Source of the DNA: an uncultured Alphaproteobacteria bacterium
Lineage (GTDB): Bacteria; Pseudomonadota; Alphaproteobacteria; Paracaedibacterales; CAIULA01
Assembly: GCA_903905285.1 (NCBI GenBank)
Contig: CAIVFQ010000151.1
Coordinates: forward strand, 1 to 15,945
Direction: 5' to 3'
DNA: 15,945 nt
Shown: one piece after another, positions 1-8,631 of the stretch
How the letters are laid out: every line of letters starts with the position of its first letter
Numbering within the stretch: position 1 is the stretch's first letter
Program-made: the position numbers and the translations under genes
Notes under the pieces: model-generated
What the model saw: only the letters and a program-made list of their open reading frames with translations
What the model was told of the DNA's origin: nothing
Database searches by the model: none

Positions 1-10
1 AGTATGAAAA

Positions 11-478
11 ATGGCTGTGTCCCCTAAACAAGATAGCAAAAGTCACAAAAAAGAAAGCACCAAAAAGGCTGATCCTTCAGCAAGAGATATGTTCAAGAAA
101 TTTTCCGCTAAAATGCCCAAAATCGACCGCGAAAAACTAATTGATCATCATAAAAAAAATCTGGATGCCTTAAGCGATGCCCAAAAAATGGCTGTTGAGG
201 TTATAAAGAATATCGCCCAACTGCAAACCCAATTTGTGCGTCAAACGTTTGAAGAAATGCATGCTTCAATGAGAGAAGTTATGCAACACCCCCGTTCAAA
301 AGAAAAACTAACGGCCCATGCTGATAACGTGAAACAAACCTTATTCAAGGCTGTTGATCACCATGCCAGCATTTCTGATATCGTTTTGAAATCACACAAA
401 GATGTCTATAATTTGGTGCAAGATCGCTTTAAAGATGGATCTGAATCTATAAAGAAAAGTCCTTCACGCACGCATTAA
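11..478 (+). CDS. phasin family protein (polyhydroxyalkanoate granule-associated)
   Basis: A 155-residue, highly charged, almost wholly helical protein without signal peptide or membrane segment. The N-terminal 40 or so residues are Lys/Ser-rich and probably disordered. Residues about 45-140 form an amphipathic helical stretch of the Phasin_2 type, with a MAVEVIKNIAQLQTQFVRQT-like core and a second helix from about 100 to 140. Phasins coat polyhydroxyalkanoate granules and are often found in alphaproteobacteria even where PHA genes have been lost; no PHA synthase or depolymerase is visible here. An earlier ATG at position 4 runs into a stop after a few codons, so the ATG at 11 is the start; any ribosome binding site lies mostly off the window. 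The stop overlaps the stop of the convergent aminotransferase by 4 bases. The family call rests on overall pattern, not on a diagnostic motif. Confidence 0.75.
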   Translation: MAVSPKQDSKSHKKESTKKADPSARDMFKKFSAKMPKIDREKLIDHHKKNLDALSDAQKMAVEVIKNIAQLQTQFVRQTFEEMHASMREVMQHPRSKEKLTAHADNVKQTLFKAVDHHASISDIVLKSHKDVYNLVQDRFKDGSESIKKSPSRTH

Positions 479-1668
479 AAGACAAGCGGCACCTGAATAG
501 GAAGTGTGCCGCCACCTTGCAAAGCTTGATAAAGTCTAACCAACGCCCAGTCAAGCTCTTCATGGGTGATAACCAATGGCGGGGCCAAACACACCACAGT
601 CTCGCTAGGGGCGCTTGCCAAAATCCCCATATACATAAACTGCTCACAAAGCGACTGCGCCGTACGCCAAGTGGGTTCTATCTCGATACTAATCCATAAT
701 CCTTGACTCCTGATGTCATGGATATAAGGCGAATCAATGTGACGCAAACGATTTAAGAAATACTCGCCCAATTCTGCACTGCGTTCAGCCAAGTTTTCTT
801 CTTTCAAAGCCTGTAAAGAAGCAAGTCCAATGGCGGCTGCAAACGGGCTTCCTCCAAAGCTAAATTCACAACCCGTTGGTTTTAGCAACGACAATAAATC
901 ATGCCGACCGGCAAATGCTGACGTGCTTAAGAATCCACCCCCCAGGGCTTGCCCTAAAATCACCCCGTCCGGTTGAACATTTTCATCACGACACGCCAGT
1001 ATTTTTCCAGACCGCCCAAGACCCGATTGACCCTCATCAAGAATAAGCAACACGTTATTCTCTTTGCAAAGGGTGGAAATTTCAGCCAGCCAACCTTTAG
1101 GGGGAAGGGTTAAACCTGCTTTATCTTGAATAGATTCTGTGAGCACAGCACAGGTGTGCGGGGTAATCGCCTTTCTTAGCGCCCCATAATCACCAAACGG
1201 AACGTTTCGAAAGCCAGATGAACAATTGGTTAGTCCAAAAGATCGCCCTTGAAAATCGCGCTTGGTCGTAATAATTTCTATTTGATCATCCTGAATGCCT
1301 TTTCTCTGACATCCCCAAAGCCGCACCGCCTTAACCGCCGCTTCCATAGCCTCAACGGTTGACGTCATAAGCACAGCCTTATCCATCCCCGTCATCAAAC
1401 ACAGCATCTCTAAGCAAGATGACAGCTGATCATGATGAAAAGTATGAGAACATAGACTTAAGCGACCAGCTTGGCCCAACAAGGCGCCAAGAATTTTAGG
1501 ATGACAATAGCCATAATTGAGTGTTGCGCACGCAGAATTCATGTCTAAATACCGCCGGCCTTCTATATCCCACAGCCACACCCCCTGCCCCCGATTCAAA
1601 ACAACCGGCAAGTCAGCATCGGTTTGCACAGACCATTTGGCCTCGTGCTGTATCCAATCTTTCATCAT
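475..1668 (-). CDS. class III (ornithine aminotransferase-like) aminotransferase lacking the PLP lysine; probable pseudoenzyme
   Basis: A 397-residue intact ORF with the fold-type I class III aminotransferase layout, closest to ornithine aminotransferase (OAT). Matches include the VEAMEAAVKAVRLWG block (about 105-119), GRSFG (141-145), LDEGQSGLGRSGK (210-222, with the PLP-N1 Asp at 211), EFSFGGSPFA (268-277), the EENLAE block (290-295) and APPLVI (362-367). The motif that should read LGKAL, with the Schiff-base lysine, reads LGQAL: residue 240 is Gln (codon CAA, plus-strand bases 949-951). The Glu and Arg that form the OAT active-site gate (Glu235 and Arg413 in human numbering, from memory) align with Lys183 and Cys360, and the N-T-G phosphate loop reads T-S-T at 102-104. 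Normal PLP transamination is therefore unlikely, yet no stop or frameshift is present. Two consecutive ATGs (1668, 1665) could start it; neither has a clear Shine-Dalgarno. The natural substrate is unknown. Confidence 0.8.
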   Translation of the reverse strand: MMKDWIQHEAKWSVQTDADLPVVLNRGQGVWLWDIEGRRYLDMNSACATLNYGYCHPKILGALLGQAGRLSLCSHTFHHDQLSSCLEMLCLMTGMDKAVLMTSTVEAMEAAVKAVRLWGCQRKGIQDDQIEIITTKRDFQGRSFGLTNCSSGFRNVPFGDYGALRKAITPHTCAVLTESIQDKAGLTLPPKGWLAEISTLCKENNVLLILDEGQSGLGRSGKILACRDENVQPDGVILGQALGGGFLSTSAFAGRHDLLSLLKPTGCEFSFGGSPFAAAIGLASLQALKEENLAERSAELGEYFLNRLRHIDSPYIHDIRSQGLWISIEIEPTWRTAQSLCEQFMYMGILASAPSETVVCLAPPLVITHEELDWALVRLYQALQGGGTLPIQVPLVF

Positions 1669-2368
1669 AAAGAAAGACCCGCTGTTGTCAGGTGGTAAGC
1701 TTCGGCAGAATGAATGACGAACAGATGGCGCATTAAGAACAATTTTTTTTAATGTGAAATAATGTCTTTATTGCACCACAGGCAAACGCCAATGACAATA
1801 TTTAAATAAAATTTTAGTCAAATATCTCAATAGGGTTTTCCAAGAACCAGCTTAAAGGGGACTGGCTTAAAAGCCTCTGTACCTGGACGGGTCTATTCCA
1901 AAACACAAAAGCACAAGATCCCAACAACTCTTTTCTGCGCGCGACTCAGTAGCGCGTCCACCCGAAAAGAAAAACGATTTAACAACATCATGCCCTTGGG
2001 AGTCAGAATCAGAAGACGCTTGAGCCGGATGTAGTGTCTGTGTGTGCGCACCATGAAAACCATCCACCCAAGGATCCCCCCCATAGCTATAAGCCCCACA
2101 TCACCTGCAGAGACCCTCAACATCATGGCCAAAATAATGCCAAAACTACGCAATATCATCAAACGCTACCTTTACGAATTTTCTACAAAGCAGACTATAA
2201 ATATTTTAAGTAAAATTTCCTAGATCAAAACACGTACACCCAATAGATTCCGAAATCGATTAGGTATATGTTACATTGTGCTTCTTTTCAAAATCAAAAA
2301 AGGAAACCTAGACACTGTTTTCATCTAACCTCATTAGCATTCTTTTCGGCGAAAATTTTAGCCAGCGA
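1669..2368. other. largely non-coding divergent intergenic region
   Basis: About 700 bases between the minus-strand aminotransferase and the plus-strand addB, so it must hold promoters in both directions. The parts near both ends are AT-rich (for example 1741-1820 and 2180-2310). I see no tRNA, rRNA or known ncRNA. The only coding candidate is the small minus-strand ORF at 1893-2159. I could not identify a promoter here with enough match to consensus to call one. Confidence 0.5.
1893..2159 (-). CDS. small hypothetical membrane protein (doubtful)
   Basis: Possible 88-residue protein starting at ATG 2159 (a TTG sits one codon upstream). An AAAGG sequence 9 bases before the ATG (minus strand) is a reasonable ribosome binding site, which is the main reason to list it. 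The N-terminal part, about residues 1-37, is hydrophobic with one or two possible membrane segments (one around VGLIAMGGILGWMVFMV); the rest is basic (RTHRHYIRLKR). I recognise no family. It may be a small inner-membrane protein, or a chance ORF in a degraded intergenic region; an overlapping ORF in another frame is equally open. Low confidence. Confidence 0.25.
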   Translation of the reverse strand: MILRSFGIILAMMLRVSAGDVGLIAMGGILGWMVFMVRTHRHYIRLKRLLILTPKGMMLLNRFSFRVDALLSRAQKRVVGILCFCVLE

Positions 2369-5086
2369 TTGGTTGATATGCTTATTAACCAGGCCACCTC
2401 ACCCCTTGACTTGGCGCAAACGTTAATTTTGGTGCCAAACCACCGCGCTATTCTTAGTTTGAAAAATATTTTCCTAAAAAGGGTTCCTGAAGAAAGCCTT
2501 CTGTTGCCAAAAATTGTGTCGTTAAATGATTTGGGCGATCACAACCCTTTGGGGATCATGCCCATCGATAACCTGCCCAAAAAGGTAGATTCCTGCAAAC
2601 GGTTAGGCGTTCTAAGTCAGCTGATCCTTAAATTCCCAGGATATAAGTCAACGCCTCAGGCCTTAAAAGCGGCCCAATTATTGGGCACGATTTTAGATGA
2701 AATACAACGGTGGGGACTCGATGTCGAAAAAATGGAAACCGTCGTCAGCACTGACTATGCTGAACACTGGCAATTAAGCTTAGAGTTTCTGAAAATTGTT
2801 ACCCACCAATGGCCCTCTATTTTACAAGAAGAAGGAGTTATTGACGGTCAAACCCGTACTCACCAGGCCCTGGAAACCATATCGGCCTATTGGACACAAC
2901 ACCCGCCATCGCATCGTGTCGTTATCGCCGGCTCAATTGGGGCCACCCCTGGCATCGCCACCTTAATGAAAACAGTTCTGGCCTTGCCACAGGGGCAGGT
3001 TTTTCTGTATGGTCTGGATTCAAGTGACTTGTCTTATTCACTCCCCCATCCCCAACATGTCCTCCAAAAACTGTTAAGTTTTGTGGGCCTTTCTTGTGCT
3101 GACATTTGCTTTACAAAACCAACCAACCATTTAAGCACCGATCGTCATCAGCTTGTCCACACGGCAACGGGCAACCAAGACTTAACGGTAACAACGTCAC
3201 CCAACCATTGGCCGCAAATGATTGCCTGCAGCAATTTGCAACAGGAAGCCAAAGTCATTGCCCTTATCATGCGCCAAGCCATTGACACAACAACCGGCCC
3301 CATTGTTTTGGTCACACCCAACCAGAGCTTAGGCCATTGGGTCGAACAAGAATTGGCCCGTTGGAACTTAACAGCGAATCAATCCGACGGCCTTAAACTG
3401 GCCGAAACACCCCCCGCGCGATTCATGCTCAGTGTGGCCAATTACCTGCAGAACCCAACGACGGGGGGCTTGTTAAGCATTCTGAAACATCCCTTTTGTG
3501 CCAAAGCCTGCAACAGGCAAACCCATTTAGAAACCATCCGATCCTTAGAAATTAAGGTTATTCGCCGTCAGGGTTTTGAGTTTGAGACTTTAAAACAATC
3601 GTCAGAGTATATAAGTGAATACATTGATATCCTTTGTTTTCCCAATACAGCGACAGACTTGAATAATTTCCTTAATCATCACATCGCAATCTGTGAAAAA
3701 TTAACCGGGGACACTACTGAGGCTTGCCCCCTATGGCAACAGGCCGATGGCATCGCCTTAAAAGATTTTCTAAACAACCTTAAAATCCAAGCTGGCCACT
3801 TTCCCCCTGTTTCAACACAAACGTATGCAGGGGTTTTTAGAACCCTGCTTGACCAGGCAGAGGGGCTGCATAATACAAAAGGTATTGGGTCACGTCTTTC
3901 CATAGTAGGAACGTTTGAATCGCGCCTCAGTGAAGCAGAGGTTATGATCTTAGGCGGCCTGAATGAAGATAGCTGGCCCCAAGCCCCCCAAGAAAATCCT
4001 TGGTTGAACCGCGCCATGCGCCAACAAATGGGCCTGCCTTTACCGGAATGGTATATAGGGTTATCAGCGCACGACTTTTGGAGCTGCTTTTATGCTCCTC
4101 AGCTTTTTTTAACGCGAAGCTTGGAAGAGAATGGCACCCCAACACTCGCCAGCCGTTGGTGGCAACGGTTAGAGGCTGTCTATGTAAAAAACCAACAGCA
4201 CCTTGCCACAGCGCCAACCATGCCTTGGCAGGAATGGGCCAACCAGCTGATAGCTTCTGAATCCATCGACCTCCTCCCTCCGGCTCCCTGCCCACCTGTG
4301 GATGCCCGTCCTAAATGCCTGTATGTGACAGAGGTTGAACGCCTCATGCGCGACCCTTATGCCGTCTACGCAAAACATTGTCTGGGTCTTAAACCGTTGC
4401 CGTCTTTGGTTGAGGATTCCCTCGCTTTAAAAAGGGGTCAGCTGATCCACACTGTTTTAGATCAGTATATTAAAGAACATGGCGGTTTAGACCCTGATCT
4501 AGATCAGCTGTTGAATTTTGCTTACCCTTACTTTCAAAAAAATCATACCAGTCGCACTTTTTGGTGGCAGCGATTCCAAAATATAGGGGCCTGGGTGATT
4601 AATGAATTACAAAACGCCCCAGCCCTGCAACGGCTTAGCGAACATAAGGGGCATGCTTCCCTTATGGTTGGAAACCATGTCATTGACATTAAGGCAATTG
4701 CTGACCGAATTGATCTTATGGAAAATCACGTCAGTGTTATTGACTATAAAACAGGGGGTGTGCCCAGTTTGAGAGACATGAAACAAGGACTTTCCCCTCA
4801 GCTGGGGTTAGAGGCTTGGATGGCTTATCGTCAAGGGTTCTCGTTACTAAATGATGGTCCGATTAAAGCGGCTTTGTGGCACCTGACGGGGCAAAATCCA
4901 GCCGGAAGAATGATTAACTTAGAAATCACGGAAGAGTTTTTAGACGAGACAGAAAAGGGCTTATACAACCTTTTCAACACTTTCTTGAACGAACAAACAC
5001 CGTACTTGGCTTGCCCCAATCCCGAAAACGCCCCCACTTACAATGATTACAGCCACCTAGAGCGACTTAAAGAATGGCAGGGGTAA
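2369..5086 (+). CDS. addB: double-strand break repair protein AddB (helicase-nuclease subunit B)
   Basis: AddB pairs with AddA in the cytoplasmic AddAB complex, which processes double-strand ends for RecA loading. This is the alphaproteobacterial form: the N-terminal LILVPNHRAILSL takes the place of a Walker A motif. A conserved block MILGGLNEDSWP...ENPWLNRAMR...GLSAHDF lies at about 525-570, then VTEVERLMRDPYAVYAKH at about 653-670. The C-terminal PD-(D/E)XK nuclease has GQLIHTVLDQY (about 690-700), ADRID (778-782) and DYKTG with Asp792 and Lys794. The TTG at 2369 is the first common start codon in frame but has no Shine-Dalgarno. Coding resemblance continues upstream (NLISILFGENFSQRL, typical of AddB N-termini), and the frame stays open to a TAG at 2309-2311. 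The true start may be a CTG at 2315, behind AAAAAAGGAAA at 2296-2306. addA follows after 1 base. Confidence 0.93.
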   Translation: MVDMLINQATSPLDLAQTLILVPNHRAILSLKNIFLKRVPEESLLLPKIVSLNDLGDHNPLGIMPIDNLPKKVDSCKRLGVLSQLILKFPGYKSTPQALKAAQLLGTILDEIQRWGLDVEKMETVVSTDYAEHWQLSLEFLKIVTHQWPSILQEEGVIDGQTRTHQALETISAYWTQHPPSHRVVIAGSIGATPGIATLMKTVLALPQGQVFLYGLDSSDLSYSLPHPQHVLQKLLSFVGLSCADICFTKPTNHLSTDRHQLVHTATGNQDLTVTTSPNHWPQMIACSNLQQEAKVIALIMRQAIDTTTGPIVLVTPNQSLGHWVEQELARWNLTANQSDGLKLAETPPARFMLSVANYLQNPTTGGLLSILKHPFCAKACNRQTHLETIRSLEIKVIRRQGFEFETLKQSSEYISEYIDILCFPNTATDLNNFLNHHIAICEKLTGDTTEACPLWQQADGIALKDFLNNLKIQAGHFPPVSTQTYAGVFRTLLDQAEGLHNTKGIGSRLSIVGTFESRLSEAEVMILGGLNEDSWPQAPQENPWLNRAMRQQMGLPLPEWYIGLSAHDFWSCFYAPQLFLTRSLEENGTPTLASRWWQRLEAVYVKNQQHLATAPTMPWQEWANQLIASESIDLLPPAPCPPVDARPKCLYVTEVERLMRDPYAVYAKHCLGLKPLPSLVEDSLALKRGQLIHTVLDQYIKEHGGLDPDLDQLLNFAYPYFQKNHTSRTFWWQRFQNIGAWVINELQNAPALQRLSEHKGHASLMVGNHVIDIKAIADRIDLMENHVSVIDYKTGGVPSLRDMKQGLSPQLGLEAWMAYRQGFSLLNDGPIKAALWHLTGQNPAGRMINLEITEEFLDETEKGLYNLFNTFLNEQTPYLACPNPENAPTYNDYSHLERLKEWQG

Positions 5087-5087
5087 A

Positions 5088-8000
5088 ATGACATCTTTCA
5101 CATCCCAAAAACAAGCCGCTGATCCGGGCGCAAGCTGTTGGGTTGCCGCCTCGGCCGGTACGGGGAAAACCAAGGTACTGATTGATCGCTTGGCAAGACT
5201 GTTGTTGTTAGGCTTTCAAGCAGAAACCATTTTGTGCATCACCTTCACCAAAGCGGCTGCCACCGAAATGCAACAGCGCCTTTTAAAGAAACTACAAAGC
5301 TGGGCAGTGGCTGAGCCTGATGCATTAAACGAAGGTTTATCTGGTCTTTTAGGCCATGCACCTGATGGGTCTGTGACACAGCGAGCCCGAAACCTTTTCT
5401 TTCTGACCCTTGACACACCAGGGGGGCTAAAAATACAAACCATCCACAGCTTTTGCCAAGGGTTGCTGCAACGTTTCCCGTTGGAGGCTGACATTGATCC
5501 CTGCTTTCAGCTGATCGAGGAAACAGCCGCCAATGATATATTAAGACAATCTCAACAACGCATTCTTGAGAATCCATCCTCCGATTTGCAGTCAGCACTA
5601 GATTTTTTGACGGGGGAACTTTCAGAAAGTCGGTTTGAAGACATGCTGCAAAGCCTGCAAAATCAACGGGCACAGTTTCATGAATTCTTAAACCAGCATC
5701 CAACTTTAGATGGCTATCAAGAGGTTCTGCAACAGCGTTTCACGCATAAACCATCGCGCCCACCAGCCATTGATTGGTCGTTATTGTGCGAAACGTTGAC
5801 ACAATATGGGACAGAGATTGATCAGAAGATGGCTTTGAAACTTCAGTCTTATGCTAGCCACCCCACCGCCGAAGTATTCCTAACCCAAGAAGGCCAAATC
5901 AGACAAAAATTGACCAGCAAGCATTTCGAAAAAACCTTCCCTGATCTTTTCGAAAACTTATATCAATTTGCAAACTGGGTTTATCAATTTGACCAATATG
6001 AAAAAACCTGCAGCACTATTGATATAACCTTGGCGTTTTGTCAGGTTGCCCAGGCTATTTTCGAAGCCTATCAAGCCGAAAAACATAACCAAGGTTTATT
6101 AGATTTCGAAGATCTTATCGCCCTCACGCACCGTTTATTAAAAAAACCACGGATTTCTGATTGGGTTTTTTACAAGTTGGATGGGGGGTTTGATCACATT
6201 TTGGTTGACGAGGCACAAGACACAAGCCCAGCCCAATGGCAAGTTTTGCAGCAACTGATTCTGGCCCTTTTAACCCCCGATGCGTTGCAGCGGACTTTGT
6301 TTGTGGTGGGTGATATCAAGCAATCTATTTACAGCTTTCAAGGGGCCAAGCCCGCCATTTTTAATAAGTTACGCCCTGAATTTAAAAGCTATTTAACCGC
6401 CCAAGAAAGACGCTGGCACGATATTGCCCTTGACGTTTCTTTTCGCACAACCCCCGCGGTTTTGGCTGTTATTGATGAAATTTTCAACCGCAACCCCTAT
6501 GGCGTTCAATTTCTACAAGAAGAAATCCGACATGTTAGTCATCGACGAGATGACCCAGGCTTGGTTGAGATTTTGCCCCTGATTGAAACTGATAATGAAG
6601 TCGAGGAAACAATCTGGCCACTGCCCCTTGAGCAAAAGCCCGTGATTTCAGGCGGCGCGCAACTAGCAGACCAAATCGCCACCAAAATTGACGCGTTATT
6701 AAAAAGCCAGACTGTTTTGCCCAGCACCCAAAAACCAGTACAGCCGGGGGATATTCTGATTCTGTTTAGACGGCGTGCCGATTGGATATCTTCACTACTG
6801 CAACAATTAAAAAAGCGCGCCATCCCCGTTGCTGGTGTGGATCGGTTGCGATTAAAAGATCACATCGCTGTTCTTGATTTGTTAGCGTTAGGGCGGTTCT
6901 TATGCTTACCGCAAGACGACTATAGCTTGGCCTGCGTTTTGAAAAGCCCTTTAATCAATCAAGGTTATGGCCTTTCAGAGGAACAGTTATTTAGCCTGTG
7001 CCACAATCGCAAAGGCAGCCTGTGGCAGTCTTTGTTAGAGCATGACAACCAAACAGCACAACAAGCCGTTGTTTTTTTAAAAAAGTGGTTAGCGCGGGTT
7101 GATTTTGATGAACCGTTTGTTTTATTACATGACATTTTAAAAGAAACAGAGGGCGCCTTTAAGCCCCGTTTGGGTGCAGAATGCCAAGAAATTCTGTCTG
7201 AGTTTTTGCAACAAGCCCTCAATTATCAACACAACCAGGTCGCCTGCTTACAAGATTTTATCGACTTTATGGATACCCAAGAAACAGATATTAAGCGCAG
7301 TGTTTCTTTAGAGGCGAATGAAGTCCGGCTGATGACGATTCATGGGGCCAAAGGGTTACAGGCCCCTGTGGTTATTTTGGCCGACAGTGGCGACCACCCC
7401 ACCTTGCAGAATGACTTGTTCATATGGGAGGAGGAAAAGACTCCATTATTTTTGATTAAGCCTAGTCAAAAAAAACAATCAGAAGCTATTGCATATCTGA
7501 AAGAGAAAAGCCTGGATCAAGCGACCCAAGAACAAAGGCGGCTTTTATATGTGGCGATGACACGATCGCAAGATCAGCTGTTCATAGCCGGCCTAGCTAA
7601 GCGTTCAAAGCCAGGGGAATGGTACGCATTACTAAACGACGTCTTGGAAACCATGGGCGAAAAAACACCTGAAGGCAGCTGGGTTTTCCAGCCCACACCC
7701 TTCGCAAAATCAACCCTTAGCCAACCGTCGAACCAACCGATTAAGACCCCCGGGTGGCTTCACCAACAACCCGATCAGGATTTGTGGCTGAATAAATATA
7801 AGGAATCCTCGACAAAAGAATCCTTTACTGATCAACAAATTCGCGGCATTTTAATGCATCGCTTATTAGAAACGTGGACACCTTCCAATGATATCGCTGA
7901 TTGGTGCCGTCTGCATGATCCCGCAAACCTAATCAGCCTGCAAGACCAAGACAACCTTTTGAAAATTCTGACCCATTCAGAGTATCATGTGTTTTTCGGC

Positions 8001-8258
8001 CCCCAATCGGTAGCCGAGGTCGACGTGAAATCGGGCGGTTTTATGGGCCGTATCGACCGGCTGGTGGTGACCGACACCACAGCTTTCATTATAGATTACA
8101 AAACAGGGTTGGTTTCAAACAGCATCCCCTCTGTTTATCGGCGGCAACTTGATGATTATGCAAAGGCTGTTCAGCAACTATACCCAAACCATTCTGTACG
8201 CACATTTTTACTATGGACAGAAGGGCCAGAACTTGTAGAAATACCGTTGACCGTTTGA
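5088..8258 (+). CDS. addA: double-strand break repair helicase-nuclease AddA
   Basis: A 1056-residue UvrD/Rep-type superfamily 1A helicase with a C-terminal RecB-like nuclease. Motifs in order: Walker A ASAGTGKT at 21-28 (Lys27), ITFTKAAATEM (motif Ia), IQTIHSFCQ, Walker B VDEAQD at 373-378, VVGDIKQSIYSFQGA (motif III region), LILFRRR (motif IV), VRLMTIHGAKGLQAPVV (motif V), and RLLYVAMTR at 818-826 (motif VI). The nuclease carries IRGILMHRLLETW, GRID with Asp990, and IDYKTG with Asp1003 and Lys1005. Both helicase and nuclease residues look intact, so the enzyme should be active. The ATG follows the addB stop by one base, and AGGGG inside the end of addB serves as the ribosome binding site, so the subunits are translationally coupled. 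Length is slightly below many alphaproteobacterial AddA proteins (about 1100-1180). Confidence 0.96.
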   Translation: MTSFTSQKQAADPGASCWVAASAGTGKTKVLIDRLARLLLLGFQAETILCITFTKAAATEMQQRLLKKLQSWAVAEPDALNEGLSGLLGHAPDGSVTQRARNLFFLTLDTPGGLKIQTIHSFCQGLLQRFPLEADIDPCFQLIEETAANDILRQSQQRILENPSSDLQSALDFLTGELSESRFEDMLQSLQNQRAQFHEFLNQHPTLDGYQEVLQQRFTHKPSRPPAIDWSLLCETLTQYGTEIDQKMALKLQSYASHPTAEVFLTQEGQIRQKLTSKHFEKTFPDLFENLYQFANWVYQFDQYEKTCSTIDITLAFCQVAQAIFEAYQAEKHNQGLLDFEDLIALTHRLLKKPRISDWVFYKLDGGFDHILVDEAQDTSPAQWQVLQQLILALLTPDALQRTLFVVGDIKQSIYSFQGAKPAIFNKLRPEFKSYLTAQERRWHDIALDVSFRTTPAVLAVIDEIFNRNPYGVQFLQEEIRHVSHRRDDPGLVEILPLIETDNEVEETIWPLPLEQKPVISGGAQLADQIATKIDALLKSQTVLPSTQKPVQPGDILILFRRRADWISSLLQQLKKRAIPVAGVDRLRLKDHIAVLDLLALGRFLCLPQDDYSLACVLKSPLINQGYGLSEEQLFSLCHNRKGSLWQSLLEHDNQTAQQAVVFLKKWLARVDFDEPFVLLHDILKETEGAFKPRLGAECQEILSEFLQQALNYQHNQVACLQDFIDFMDTQETDIKRSVSLEANEVRLMTIHGAKGLQAPVVILADSGDHPTLQNDLFIWEEEKTPLFLIKPSQKKQSEAIAYLKEKSLDQATQEQRRLLYVAMTRSQDQLFIAGLAKRSKPGEWYALLNDVLETMGEKTPEGSWVFQPTPFAKSTLSQPSNQPIKTPGWLHQQPDQDLWLNKYKESSTKESFTDQQIRGILMHRLLETWTPSNDIADWCRLHDPANLISLQDQDNLLKILTHSEYHVFFGPQSVAEVDVKSGGFMGRIDRLVVTDTTAFIIDYKTGLVSNSIPSVYRRQLDDYAKAVQQLYPNHSVRTFLLWTEGPELVEIPLTV

Positions 8259-8291
8259 AGTGAAAAATGGGAAGGTACAGCAGACATTTTA

Positions 8292-8299
8292 AAGAAGGA
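8292..8299 (+). promoter_or_regulatory. ribosome binding site deciding the trxA start
   Basis: AAGAAGGA followed by six T residues before ATG 8306. It fixes the trxA start at 8306 rather than at the in-frame ATG at 8267, which would add 13 residues not found in thioredoxins. Confidence 0.8.
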
Positions 8300-8305
8300 T
8301 TTTTT

Positions 8306-8626
8306 ATGGCTTTAGGACAAACAACCGACGCAACCTTTCAAAACGACGTCTTGCAATCATCCGTACCCGTTTTGGTCGATTTTTGGGCAGAATGGTGTGG
8401 CCCTTGCAAAATGATGTTACCTATTTTAGAAGACGCTGCGCCGGGTTTGGTTGATAAAATAAAGATTGTGAAATTAAATATTGATCAAAATTCTGCAACC
8501 CCTGCCGCGTTTGGAGTACGCAGTATTCCGACACTTCTGATCTTTAAAGATGGTCAGGTTGTTGCCCAAAAAACAGGCGTCATGCCCAAGAACAAGCTTG
8601 TTGAGTGGATCGATTCGGCGATTTAA
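8306..8626 (+). CDS. trxA: thioredoxin
   Basis: A 106-residue classic thioredoxin, a cytoplasmic dithiol-disulfide reductant. It has VLVDFWAEWCGPCKMM with the CGPC redox pair, then the conserved cis-proline segment in RSIPTLLIFKDGQ, and a C-terminal helix KNKLVEWIDSAI. It matches E. coli Trx1 in length and has no signal peptide. The ATG at 8306 is chosen over 8267 because of a strong ribosome binding site and because MALGQTTDATF is where thioredoxin homology begins. It follows addA by 47 bases, the standard alphaproteobacterial arrangement. In many alphaproteobacteria the next gene is folC; here it is tkt, 5 bases later. Confidence 0.97.
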   Translation: MALGQTTDATFQNDVLQSSVPVLVDFWAEWCGPCKMMLPILEDAAPGLVDKIKIVKLNIDQNSATPAAFGVRSIPTLLIFKDGQVVAQKTGVMPKNKLVEWIDSAI

Positions 8627-8631
8627 TCACC

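Noticed and set aside
3679-4378. Several 69-117 codon minus-strand frames inside addB
   Set aside because: They are shadows of the AddB frame, whose conserved motifs run through the same bases.
8605-8631. GTG start for transketolase inside trxA
   Set aside because: It adds nine residues without family support and has no ribosome binding site; ATG 8632 gives the usual N-terminus.
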